IMG/VR virus record: IMGVR_UViG_3300024433_000059
Coordinates: 1-22,822 of that record
From: a virus
DNA length: 22,822 nt
Reading direction: 5' to 3' (one strand)
Positions 1 through 4,115 of this stretch are shown piece after piece. Under the pieces are notes generated by a model that worked only from the letters and a program-made list of their open reading frames with translations, ran no database searches and had not been told where the DNA came from. Numbering within the stretch: position 1 is the first letter of the stretch; each line of letters starts with the position of its first letter. The position numbers and the translations under genes were made by a program.

Positions 1-54
1 GTATAAAGAAATCCACATCAATACTATACAAACCATCATCTTTTTAGGCGTCAT
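1..54 (-). CDS. Partial unknown gene with hydrophobic N-terminus (runs off left edge)
   Basis: Only 18 codons are visible, starting at an ATG at 52-54 and remaining open to base 1. The peptide begins MTPKKMMVCIVLMWISLY: two lysines followed by a hydrophobic run, which fits a signal peptide or membrane anchor. A modest purine-rich site (AAAGAG) lies about ten bases upstream. The gene follows the hexamer-repeat ORF in the same direction, 27 bases after its stop. A signal-bearing small gene here could belong to a lysis or superinfection group, but the visible part cannot decide this. It may also not be a gene at all. Confidence 0.4.
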   Translation of the reverse strand, partial: MTPKKMMVCIVLMWISLY

Positions 55-81
55 TTAACAATCTCTTTAATCTAAAGCTCC

Positions 82-107
82 TTAATAAACAGCGTTTTTG
101 TGCATAG
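82..107. repeat. 26-bp direct repeat, copy 1
   Basis: Identical over 26 bp to 678-703, with both flanks diverging immediately. On the minus strand both copies encode the same end, MHKNAVY followed by TAA. Here it forms the C-terminus of the Ser-x repeat ORF. The two copies bracket the 109-aa gene and the hexamer array. Confidence 0.97.
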
Positions 108-336
108 ACCAAGATTCAGACCAAGACCCAGACCAAGACCAAGACAAAGACCCAGACCAAGACCCAGACCTAGACCAGGACCCAGACCTAGACCCAGACC
201 AACATTCAGACCAAGACCTAGACCCAGACCTAGACCCAGACCTAGACAAAGACCTAGACCTAGACCAAGACAAAGACCTAGACCAGGACCCAGACCTAGA
301 CCTAGACCTAAGCGAAAATAAAGGCTTTGAAATCAT
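82..336 (-). CDS. Ser-x dipeptide-repeat ORF, coupled to the 109-aa gene
   Basis: An 84-aa ORF whose ATG overlaps the TGA of the upstream 109-aa gene as ATGA, the arrangement expected for translational coupling. After a short unique start (MISKPLFSL) it is almost entirely serine alternating with Arg, Gly, Trp or Leu, because it is encoded by a hexamer repeat (TCTNGG on this strand). It ends with the unique heptapeptide MHKNAVY, which lies in one copy of a 26-bp direct repeat. Hexamer repeats leave several frames open, so openness alone proves nothing. The plus-strand frames (Asp-x and Arg-Pro repeats) lack a convincing ribosome site or context. I do not recognise a family. It could be a real low-complexity peptide or an accident of repeat expansion at the end of the preceding gene. 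Confidence 0.35.
   Translation of the reverse strand: MISKPLFSLRSRSRSGSWSRSLSWSRSRSLSRSGSRSGSRSWSECWSGSRSGSWSRSGSWSGSLSWSWSGSWSESWSMHKNAVY
104..310. repeat. Hexamer tandem array AGACCN (about 34 units)
   Basis: About 205 bp of imperfect tandem AGACCN, where N is A, C or T and essentially never G. A few units diverge, for example AGATTC, ACATTC, AGGACC and AGACAA. Because the unit is six bases, each frame gives a dipeptide repeat: Ser-x on the minus strand, Asp-x or Arg-Pro on the plus strand. The array abuts the 26-bp repeat copy at 82-107. Variation falls almost only at the sixth base, which changes the residue in the minus-strand and Asp-x frames. That fits slippage expansion plus point substitution. 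Confidence 0.95.
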
Positions 337-662
337 ATCTGATCCCTCAAAAGTTTCTCAACAATAGTTGCATCAATTAACGCGCCCCTACCAATAATAA
401 CATCATTATGATACGGCTCTACTTCCATTGTATCGCTATAATCACCTTTTAGAAAATTACTAAATCTTCCAGTGTCCGCTATCCAAGACGCTTTTGAAAA
501 AAGAAATTCGTTTTCATTAATAGATTTTAGTTCTCCAATAATGCTCATCGTAACAGTTCTTACAAAGTAATTTTTTCCAATTTCAAAATAACTACCAACC
601 GATGTTTCTTTTTTTTCATCTATTAAATCTACTAATTTTAAAATACTTTCTAACTTATTCAT
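333..662 (-). CDS. Conserved phage protein of unknown function (109 aa)
   Basis: A 109-aa protein. The segment from about residue 30 to 100 (NYFVRTVTM, GELKSI, ASWIADTGRFSNFLKGD, EVEPY, IGRGALIDA) resembles a small beta-rich family that I recall as common in phages and prophages and annotated hypothetical. The DTGRFS.FL core is the recognisable part. No membrane segment or signal peptide is seen. The start is supported by AGGGA about nine bases upstream. Its stop overlaps the start of the Ser-x repeat ORF as ATGA. It lies inside the region bounded by the 26-bp direct repeats, so it may have arrived as a cassette. No biochemical role can be given. Confidence 0.85.
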   Translation of the reverse strand: MNKLESILKLVDLIDEKKETSVGSYFEIGKNYFVRTVTMSIIGELKSINENEFLFSKASWIADTGRFSNFLKGDYSDTMEVEPYHNDVIIGRGALIDATIVEKLLRDQI

Positions 663-677
663 TACATTATCCCTATA

Positions 678-703
678 TTAATAAACAGCGTTTTTGTGCA
701 TAG
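678..703. repeat. 26-bp direct repeat, copy 2
   Basis: Second perfect copy of the 26-bp element, 596 bp from the first. It lies 15 bp upstream of the 109-aa gene (minus strand) and forms the end of a small open frame at 678-752. A perfect 26-bp repeat in a window this size is not expected by chance, so it marks a duplication or insertion event. Confidence 0.97.
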
Positions 704-752
704 TACGCTGACAACTATCTTCTACAGTAACGAGTGATTCCACTGTAGGCAC
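678..752 (-). CDS. Possible 24-aa remnant ORF ending in MHKNAVY
   Basis: A GTG-initiated frame between the 65-aa gene and the 109-aa gene. It reads V(M)PTVESLVTVEDSCQRT and then the repeated MHKNAVY tail. The only ribosome-site candidate (AAGGA) is 12 bases before the GTG, farther than ideal. Its interest is that it shares its last seven residues and stop, at the DNA level, with the Ser-x repeat ORF. It may be the undisturbed original of the C-terminus that was copied downstream. It could equally be untranslated spacer. Confidence 0.2.
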   Translation of the reverse strand: MPTVESLVTVEDSCQRTMHKNAVY

Positions 753-759
753 GGCCTGG

Positions 760-957
760 TTAACTTCCTTGTTTTGCTAACTGATCTATTTCGCTCTTTT
801 TAACAATGTATACTCTTCCATGTTCAGACATCTTCACCGTCTTAAGAGTTTTATTTGAAGCCATTGTTTTTACAGTTCTTAAAGTCACCGTCTTATCTTT
901 ATATAAGAACCCGCTCTTTATTAAAACTGAAGCTGCTTCTCTTAACGTGTAATACAT
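760..957 (-). CDS. Small excisionase/MerR-like DNA-binding protein (65 aa)
   Basis: A 65-aa protein that looks like a small winged-helix DNA-binding domain of the excisionase/HTH_17 type. It begins with a helix (YTLREAASVLIKSG). A second basic helix follows (TLRTVKTMASNKTLKT), then a beta hairpin or wing (VKMSEHGRVYIVKKSEI) and a terminal helix. The order of helix, helix and wing ending in a 'K.EID.L' helix is typical of that fold. In phages such proteins act as excisionases, or as transcription or DNA-bending factors. No integrase is visible in this window, so a regulatory role is more likely here. The gene sits five bases after the coiled-coil gene in the same operon. Confidence 0.6.
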   Translation of the reverse strand: MYYTLREAASVLIKSGFLYKDKTVTLRTVKTMASNKTLKTVKMSEHGRVYIVKKSEIDQLAKQGS

Positions 958-962
958 ATATT

Positions 963-1265
963 CTAAACCTTACTTAAAAATTCAGTTATTTGCTCATTAA
1001 CAACAGTCATTAAATCAGTGCAATCACATCTTACTTCGTCACACCTGTTACCGCTAATGTCCATCCTACTAATATCGCCTTCTAAAGATTTTATCTTGAT
1101 CTTTAAACCTTCATTGTTAAATTCCAATACAGTACACCTACCTTTTAAATTGCTTATTGTCTTTAAGTGTTCTGAGATCTCGCTTTTTAAAGCTCTAACC
1201 TCTTTCTCTAGTTCTTTTTGATTGCTACTTTTCCACAAATTTTTCCACCACTTTTTAAGACTCAT
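963..1265 (-). CDS. Coiled-coil protein of unknown function (100 aa)
   Basis: A 100-aa protein with a basic, tryptophan-rich amphipathic start (MSLKKWWKNLWKSSNQK). A long heptad-like coiled coil follows from about residue 17 to 70 (KELEKEVRALKSEISEHL and onward), then a short segment with three cysteines (residues 74-82: CDEVRCDC) and a helical end. The amphipathic start could touch a membrane, but there is no transmembrane segment. Its ATG overlaps the TAA of the upstream 71-aa gene (TAATG), so the two are probably coupled. The cysteine cluster could bind metal, though it is too short to assign. I do not recognise a family. Confidence 0.7.
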   Translation of the reverse strand: MSLKKWWKNLWKSSNQKELEKEVRALKSEISEHLKTISNLKGRCTVLEFNNEGLKIKIKSLEGDISRMDISGNRCDEVRCDCTDLMTVVNEQITEFLSKV

Positions 1266-1480
1266 TACCTAACCCTGACTCTGTACTCACATACCCCGTC
1301 ATCACCTTCGAAAGCATCTACATTCTCACTCCAAAGGCTCTCTAACTTGTCTGATATTCTATTCTTACTTATGATTCTAACCAAATCATCACTAACCTTG
1401 AAATGCTTACAAAGATAATCCATGACTTTCTTGTCACAATCGAAAGTTAGGTACTTGTTGTTTACTACTAGCTTTAACAT
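1265..1480 (-). CDS. Unknown early phage protein (71 aa)
   Basis: A 71-aa acidic protein with no recognised domain. The N-terminus is beta-like (MLKLVVNNKYLTFDCD), followed by helices and a C-terminal strand (CEYRVRVR). It is the first gene after a strong promoter at 1515-1543 and has a good ribosome site (AGGGAG, about seven bases upstream), so it probably heads a transcript with the 100-aa and 65-aa genes. Its stop is shared with the next start (TAATG). Small, acidic, first-in-operon phage proteins often modify host processes, but nothing here shows a target. Confidence 0.7.
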   Translation of the reverse strand: MLKLVVNNKYLTFDCDKKVMDYLCKHFKVSDDLVRIISKNRISDKLESLWSENVDAFEGDDGVCEYRVRVR

Positions 1481-1488
1481 TATTGACT

Positions 1489-1512
1489 CCCTATCAATTA
1501 ACTACTATAGGG
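1489..1512. promoter_or_regulatory. Inverted repeat over start site of the 71-aa operon
   Basis: CCCTAT at 1489-1494 pairs with ATAGGG at 1507-1512 across a 12-bp centre. One arm includes the Shine-Dalgarno bases of the 71-aa gene. The 10-mer TTGATAGGGA (minus strand, 1488-1497) recurs at the start of the rep frame (3507-3516). Confidence 0.45.
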
Positions 1513-1514
1513 AT

Positions 1515-1543
1515 ATGATAACAAGCACTAATCGTCTTGTCAA
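1515..1543 (-). promoter_or_regulatory. Sigma70-type promoter for the 71-aa operon
   Basis: On the minus strand a perfect -35 (TTGACA, 1538-1543) and a -10 (TATCAT, 1515-1520) are separated by 17 bp. The start would be near 1508. An inverted repeat CCCTAT...ATAGGG at 1489-1512 overlaps the start and the ribosome site, which suggests an operator or a 5' leader hairpin. Confidence 0.75.
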
Positions 1544-1571
1544 CCGTTTCGACTCACTTGTCGTTAATAAG

Positions 1572-1982
1572 CTATAGTTCGCTGATTTTAATGTTAATTA
1601 AGTCTTTATCGTTGTATAGTCTATTGAAGTGGAACTGGACGACTTGTTTATCGTCAACATAAGCAACACCATTTAGCCCGTCCAGTACCGCTTTTAATAT
1701 ATTATCACCATCCGGAGTTCTAACAGGCCGTAATTTGCCTGATAAGGCCTGCTGTTTCTTTTTTTTAGACCAACTGGCTGGAACTCTATTGTAGACAGTC
1801 ATATCAACGCACACAGGCCCCTCTTCCGTTATGTAGCCATGCTTTCTCATATACACAGAGAAGTGTGCAGCAATAGCGGCTTCAAAGTCTTTAGTCTTCT
1901 TAGGAGTGTATGCGTATTTAAACTGAGGATGAAACCGTGGCCTCTCCTTTCCAACAGCTTTAATGGGTATAGTTAAATCCAT
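1572..1982 (-). CDS. rusA: RusA-family Holliday junction resolvase
   Basis: A 136-aa protein of the RusA family, homodimeric endonucleases that cut four-way DNA junctions. In phages they resolve recombination or replication intermediates before packaging. The N-terminal KERPRF (residues 12-17) and the core TPDGDNILKAVLDGLNG followed by VAYVDD (residues 89-111) are diagnostic. D91, D93, K97 and D110/D111 match the spacing of E. coli RusA D70, D72, K76 and D91. Length is close to the usual ~120 aa. The start is set by GAGG seven bases upstream, giving a 23-bp overlap with the preceding small gene, so they share a transcript. It probably works with the Sak4-like and SSB-like proteins encoded at 4964-6144. 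Confidence 0.95.
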   Translation of the reverse strand: MDLTIPIKAVGKERPRFHPQFKYAYTPKKTKDFEAAIAAHFSVYMRKHGYITEEGPVCVDMTVYNRVPASWSKKKKQQALSGKLRPVRTPDGDNILKAVLDGLNGVAYVDDKQVVQFHFNRLYNDKDLINIKISEL

Positions 1983-2250
1983 TTATATACCTCTTTAAAT
2001 CCTTTTTAGATAGTTTGCTAGTTAATAAGTTTTTGTACTTATACATAACCCAATCAGGATTTAACCCGGCTAAAAAACAAACATCCCTGAAACCACGGCT
2101 ATTAGAGGTTAGATAGTCCTTCCCCTTCCGTATGTCTAAATAAAAAGGGTTTTCAACATATTTACCCTCCCTTTTGACCTTGTCTGGCCTAAGGGCATCA
2201 AAAAAAGCTCCGTGGATTACTGATATCCACAAATCTTGTTCACCAATCAT
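1960..2250 (-). CDS. Small helical phage protein upstream of rusA (96 aa)
   Basis: A 96-aa, mostly helical, basic protein. It resembles a loosely conserved group of small phage proteins with the pattern 'LW..VI..A..DAL' then 'A..YL.S.SR.F..VC.LAGL.PD'. Here these appear as LWISVIHGAFFDAL, DYLTSNSRGFRDVCFLAGL and NPDWV. The second half looks like a helix-turn-helix, but I cannot assign a function. The ATG at 2248-2250 is preferred over an in-frame GTG two codons upstream because AAGGAGG lies six bases before it. It is the first gene after the promoter at 2373-2401 and overlaps rusA by 23 bp. Confidence 0.75.
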   Translation of the reverse strand: MIGEQDLWISVIHGAFFDALRPDKVKREGKYVENPFYLDIRKGKDYLTSNSRGFRDVCFLAGLNPDWVMYKYKNLLTSKLSKKDLKRYINGFNYTH

Positions 2251-2311
2251 AATCACCCTCCTTGGATTGTTTGGTAGCGCTATCGATAATTGGAGATGTT
2301 ACATACATGCT

Positions 2312-2393
2312 CTATGATAGGGAGAATAGGTGCATCTATGTTGTGTTAATAACTATGATAGCGCTTGTGTGAATACTACACATATTATCATAG
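2312..2393. promoter_or_regulatory. CTATGATAG operator-like sites (three)
   Basis: CTATGATAG occurs at 2312-2320 and 2353-2361 (41 bp apart, about four helical turns). It occurs inverted with one mismatch at 2385-2393, inside the promoter spacer. The second site is fused to GATAGCGCT (2357-2365), whose reverse complement is at 2276-2284. An inverted pair CATCTATG (2333-2340) and CATAGATG (2389-2396) adds further symmetry. Binding protein unknown; the repressor, Rep and the 65-aa HTH protein are candidates. Confidence 0.5.
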
Positions 2394-2401
2394 ATGGTCA
2401 A
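2373..2401 (-). promoter_or_regulatory. Promoter for the 96-aa/rusA operon
   Basis: On the minus strand TTGACC (2396-2401) and TAGTAT (2373-2378) are separated by 17 bp. A CTATGATAG-like site (2385-2393) lies in the spacer and two exact copies lie downstream (2353-2361 and 2312-2320), so the promoter is probably controlled by a protein binding that 9-mer. Confidence 0.55.
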
Positions 2402-2418
2402 TTCTTTTATGGTTTAAC

Positions 2419-2460
2419 ATTGTGAAGTTGTAATTCACAATATGTGAAGTAAAGCCTCAC
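2419..2460. repeat. TGTGAA iteron-like cluster
   Basis: A perfect inverted repeat ATTGTGAA (2419-2426) / TTCACAAT (2434-2441) is followed by a second direct TGTGAAGT (2443-2450, 22 bp from the first at 2421-2428) and a looser inverted CTCACA further on. Spacing near two helical turns suggests a protein-binding array, possibly for Rep. Confidence 0.5.
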
Positions 2461-2462
2461 AA

Positions 2463-2502
2463 AGCGAAAAATCCTATTATTTAAAAAATTACTTTTTTCG
2501 CT
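2463..2502. other. AT-rich inverted repeat in origin region
   Basis: AGCGAAAAA (2463-2471) pairs with TTTTTCGCT (2494-2502) around a 22-nt loop that is almost all A and T. It could be a DNA-unwinding element of the origin. It could instead act as a rightward terminator-like hairpin, although no T-run follows the stem. Confidence 0.4.
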
Positions 2503-2541
2503 CGATTATTCTTTACCTTCCTGAATATGCAATAAGCGTTT

Positions 2542-2561
2542 TAAATAACAGTAAATAACAG
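2542..2561. repeat. Tandem 10-mer TAAATAACAG x2
   Basis: Two perfect back-to-back copies, one helical turn each, 34 bp from the DnaA box on the side away from rep. AT-rich tandem units at this place suit Rep binding or duplex opening. Confidence 0.7.
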
Positions 2562-2595
2562 GACAGTTAATGGCTTTACCTCAGGACACTTGTTC

Positions 2596-2604
2596 TGTGG
2601 ATAA
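2596..2604 (-). promoter_or_regulatory. DnaA box (TTATCCACA)
   Basis: The minus strand reads exactly TTATCCACA, the high-affinity E. coli DnaA box. It lies 138 bp beyond the rep stop and reads in the same direction as rep, as in R1 oriR. Confidence 0.8.
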
Positions 2605-2710
2605 GTTTATAACGTGGATTTGTGCGCTGATATGAGTGGGTTTTTCTAATGACTGTGTTATTATTTGTTTATAATATGAACTTTAATATGAATCGCACAT
2701 AGTTATACGA

Positions 2711-2722
2711 CCGTGAACACGG
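2711..2722. other. Short palindrome after the rep gene
   Basis: CCGTG-AA-CACGG, a perfect 5-bp-arm inverted repeat 20 bp beyond the rep stop. No T-run follows, so an intrinsic terminator is not supported. It may be part of the spacer between rep and the origin. Confidence 0.4.
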
Positions 2723-2742
2723 AACGGGATAATAGGTAGGGT

Positions 2743-3489
2743 TTATTGTTTGCTGACAAGCTCTCTGTAGACGTCCATTGCATTTTCACCTGTCTTGGCT
2801 GCTCTCTCTGAAGCTTCATGCAATAAGTTGGCTGTGTCTCTAGTAGAGATGTTCTGCGTGGGGTAAGGCATTGTCTTGTAGACTCTGTTTTTTGGGACTG
2901 CTTTTTCTAATGCTTTCTTGAAAACTTGGTTAACTTTACCAATTCCCTGTAAACATTTTGTGGTCGCCTTCTTATTATAGTATGTCATCTCGTTCTTCTT
3001 ACGTTTCCAAGCTTTAGTTGTTTCTATTGTTCTATTCTTGAATCCTAACTCTCTGAAGAACTTATGTGTGAATGTACGCAATGAGAAATGGCGTATCGCT
3101 TTACCTGCTTTACCCATTCCTTCTGAACGCTGAACTTTAAGGTAACCACACTTCTCTAGGTCGGATAGTGCCCTGCATACCGTCTTATGGTTCATACCGG
3201 CCTTCTCAACTAGATAATCAAGCCCCCTTGTATAAAAGTCAGTTTTACCATCATGCCTTGTGAAGAATTGTCCCCACGTAAGTGTGTCCAAATCGATTTG
3301 AGGCAAGACAACTTGTAATACATTGATGATGTTCGCTCTACGGTCTGCTCTCTTCTGTTTAGTACGACCAGTAACCTCACAGAAGTGATGTAAAGAGGGG
3401 AGTAGGGCGCCTTGTTTGTTGGTCCTAGACAGATCCAATCTTTGAAGACTGTTTGTAATAAGTGAAGGTAGCTGTTTTTTAGTTTCCAT
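2743..3489 (-). CDS. IncFII RepA-like replication initiator
   Basis: A 248-aa basic protein. The family pattern of IncFII RepA (as in plasmid R1) can be followed by eye: RADRRANIINVLQ (residues 47-59) against 'LRRRAIDALLQ'; a winged-helix recognition segment LVEKAGMNHKTVCRALSDLEKCGYL (93-117) against '..ITRATRALTFLSELGLI'; and SLRTFTHKFFRELG then TTKAWKRKKNE (136-167) against 'ITFTSALFAAL' and 'SRVEWENKQRKK'. These proteins bind their origin in cis and load the replisome. The ATG at 3487-3489 is preferred (GAGA about eight bases upstream). An in-frame TTG at 3514-3516 overlaps the stop of a possible leader peptide. The origin-like region follows directly. A DnaC/O-type phage initiator is less likely, since no helicase or loader motif is present. 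Confidence 0.75.
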   Translation of the reverse strand: METKKQLPSLITNSLQRLDLSRTNKQGALLPSLHHFCEVTGRTKQKRADRRANIINVLQVVLPQIDLDTLTWGQFFTRHDGKTDFYTRGLDYLVEKAGMNHKTVCRALSDLEKCGYLKVQRSEGMGKAGKAIRHFSLRTFTHKFFRELGFKNRTIETTKAWKRKKNEMTYYNKKATTKCLQGIGKVNQVFKKALEKAVPKNRVYKTMPYPTQNISTRDTANLLHEASERAAKTGENAMDVYRELVSKQ

Positions 3490-3512
3490 AATTTCTCTCG
3501 TTAATGTCCCTA

Positions 3513-3557
3513 TCAACGATTAGTGTATGGCGAAAATCTTAAGTTGACTTTGGCCAT
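3513..3557 (-). CDS. Possible 14-aa rep leader peptide
   Basis: ATG at 3555-3557 opens a short frame, MAKVNLRFSPYTNR, whose TGA (3513-3515) overlaps the TTG of the extended rep frame (TTGA) and lies about two dozen bases before the preferred rep ATG. In IncFII plasmids a short leader peptide (Tap) must be translated for repA to be expressed, and the antisense RNA acts by blocking that step. Position and overlap fit, but the ribosome site here is weak (TGAG, six bases upstream) and a 14-codon frame can occur by chance. Confidence 0.35.
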   Translation of the reverse strand: MAKVNLRFSPYTNR

Positions 3558-3572
3558 ATGCTCAGGTATTAT
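3544..3572 (+). promoter_or_regulatory. Strong promoter for antisense RNA, divergent to rep
   Basis: TTGACT (3544-3549), a 17-bp spacer and TATTAT (3567-3572) match the sigma70 consensus at ten of twelve positions. It points away from rep, and no protein frame follows before the terminator at 3658-3684. A 15-bp palindrome (3565-3579) covers the -10 and the start. Confidence 0.7.
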
Positions 3573-3579
3573 TAATACC
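3565..3579. promoter_or_regulatory. Palindrome GGTATTA-T-TAATACC
   Basis: Perfect 7-bp arms around a single base, overlapping the -10 and start of the rightward RNA promoter and sitting just upstream of the leader-peptide ATG on the other strand. It is a good operator candidate for copy control. Binding protein unknown. Confidence 0.55.
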
Positions 3580-3684
3580 GTTATCGTTAATTAGAAACCA
3601 CAAATTCCGTTAATGTAACAAACCTAGTTATTTAACTTACATTCTATAACTAAAACCAAAGGGCCTCTAATACGGGCCCTTTTT
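3579..3684 (+). ncRNA. Putative CopA-like antisense RNA (~105 nt)
   Basis: A short non-coding transcript is predicted from the promoter at 3544-3572 to the terminator at 3658-3684. It has no credible ORF. It can form an internal stem AATGTAA (3612-3618) / TTACATT (3637-3643) with an 18-nt loop, then the GC-rich terminator hairpin. It is transcribed against the upstream leader of rep if rep mRNA begins at or before 3684, for instance as a continuation of the repressor transcript. Size, two-hairpin shape, place between regulator and rep, and opposite polarity all match CopA/IncFII antisense RNAs, which bind the rep leader and set copy number. No sequence identity to CopA is claimed. Confidence 0.5.
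3658..3684 (+). terminator. Rho-independent terminator
   Basis: AAAGGGCC (3658-3665), a nine-base loop and GGCCCTTT (3675-3682) lead into TTTTTATTA on the plus strand, a textbook terminator for the rightward RNA. In the minus direction the hairpin is followed by the poorer TTTGGTTTT, so termination of the repressor transcript may be partial, leaving some read-through into rep. Confidence 0.85.
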
Positions 3685-3693
3685 ATTAGCATA

Positions 3694-3996
3694 CTATTTA
3701 TCCTCTAAACATTCAATAAGGCCATTTGCCATAACTGATAATGACCTTGCGTAAGCTAAGATCTTATCTTTATCTTTGAAGTCATTTTCACCATCTCCAG
3801 TAAAATGGTTAAGCATATGTGGAAAGTTGTTTTTTATATACTCTTCAACTCGCCCCAGAAACTTGATGTATTCAGCTCTGCTTGAATTGTTTCTTCCGTT
3901 CTCATAAGTGTTGTATGTCCCTCTCGAAACTCCCAATCTTTTTGCAAACTCGTGCTGGCTCAATTCAGCGTAATTTCTTACTAATCTTAAATCCAT
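3694..3996 (-). CDS. Cro/CI-type (XRE) transcriptional repressor, short form
   Basis: A 100-aa protein with one XRE helix-turn-helix at residues 12-35 (LSQHEFAKRLGVSRGTYNTY and the following ENGR). A helical C-terminal part follows (residues 41-100) that probably dimerises. There is no peptidase S24/LexA-like domain, so it cannot be inactivated by RecA-stimulated self-cleavage as lambda CI is. The ATG at 3994-3996 is chosen because GAGG sits nine bases upstream; a longer frame from 4044 has no such site and covers the promoter and operator. It probably represses both its own promoter (4027-4056) and the divergent early promoter (4116-4144). It occupies the position of copB relative to rep in IncFII plasmids. 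Confidence 0.85.
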   Translation of the reverse strand: MDLRLVRNYAELSQHEFAKRLGVSRGTYNTYENGRNNSSRAEYIKFLGRVEEYIKNNFPHMLNHFTGDGENDFKDKDKILAYARSLSVMANGLIECLEDK

Positions 3997-4017
3997 TGTC
4001 TGTTTCCTCTTTATTAC

Positions 4018-4070
4018 TATAGATACATAATAATCTAAATTCATCTAACTTATCAACCTATGTATCTATA
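4018..4070. promoter_or_regulatory. Paired repressor operators (12-bp inverted repeat)
   Basis: TATAGATACATA (4018-4029) and its exact reverse complement TATGTATCTATA (4059-4070) are 41 bp centre to centre, about four helical turns. They straddle the repressor's own promoter: one arm overlaps the -10 and the other abuts the -35. This suggests co-operative binding and autoregulation. Confidence 0.65.
4027..4056 (-). promoter_or_regulatory. Repressor promoter
   Basis: On the minus strand TTGATA (4051-4056), an 18-bp spacer and TATTAT (4027-4032). The transcript would start near 4020, just inside the left operator arm, and reach the repressor ATG about 25 bases later. Confidence 0.55.
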
Positions 4071-4115
4071 TTAACTGCAACTATGACAAATGTAAAAGTT
4101 TTTATTAAATACTTG

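Larger units (their letters stand above)
2251..2742. other. Gene-free region: probable plasmid-type replication origin
   Basis: A 492-bp stretch without a credible protein gene, directly after the rep gene in its reading direction. Reading away from rep it holds a 138-bp spacer, a perfect DnaA box (2596-2604), two tandem 10-mers (2542-2561), an AT-rich segment bounded by a 9-bp inverted repeat (2463-2502), a TGTGAAGT iteron-like cluster (2419-2460), and the operator sites and promoter of the rusA operon. In IncFII plasmids such as R1, oriR lies downstream of repA in this order (CIS spacer, DnaA box, RepA sites, AT-rich DNA), and RepA acts in cis. The match in layout is what supports the call; no initiation has been shown. 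Confidence 0.65.

Noticed and set aside
104-310. CRISPR array
   Set aside because: The 6-bp units are contiguous, with no spacers and no cas genes.
98-367. Plus-strand Asp-x (98-367) and Arg-Pro (100-321) repeat ORFs
   Set aside because: Both are open only because a 6-bp repeat keeps several frames free of stops. They lack a ribosome site and run against the operon.
82-703. 26-bp repeats as phage attachment sites (attL/attR)
   Set aside because: They enclose only one gene and a repeat, carry coding sequence in the same frame, and no integrase is present. An insertion or duplication scar fits better.
2641-2675. TATAAT at 2670-2675 as a rightward promoter into the rep gene
   Set aside because: No acceptable -35 at 16-18 bp, and the region is very AT-rich.
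3997-4044. Longer repressor start at 4044
   Set aside because: The extra 16 codons cover the operator and the predicted transcript start, with no ribosome site. The ATG at 3996 has GAGG upstream.
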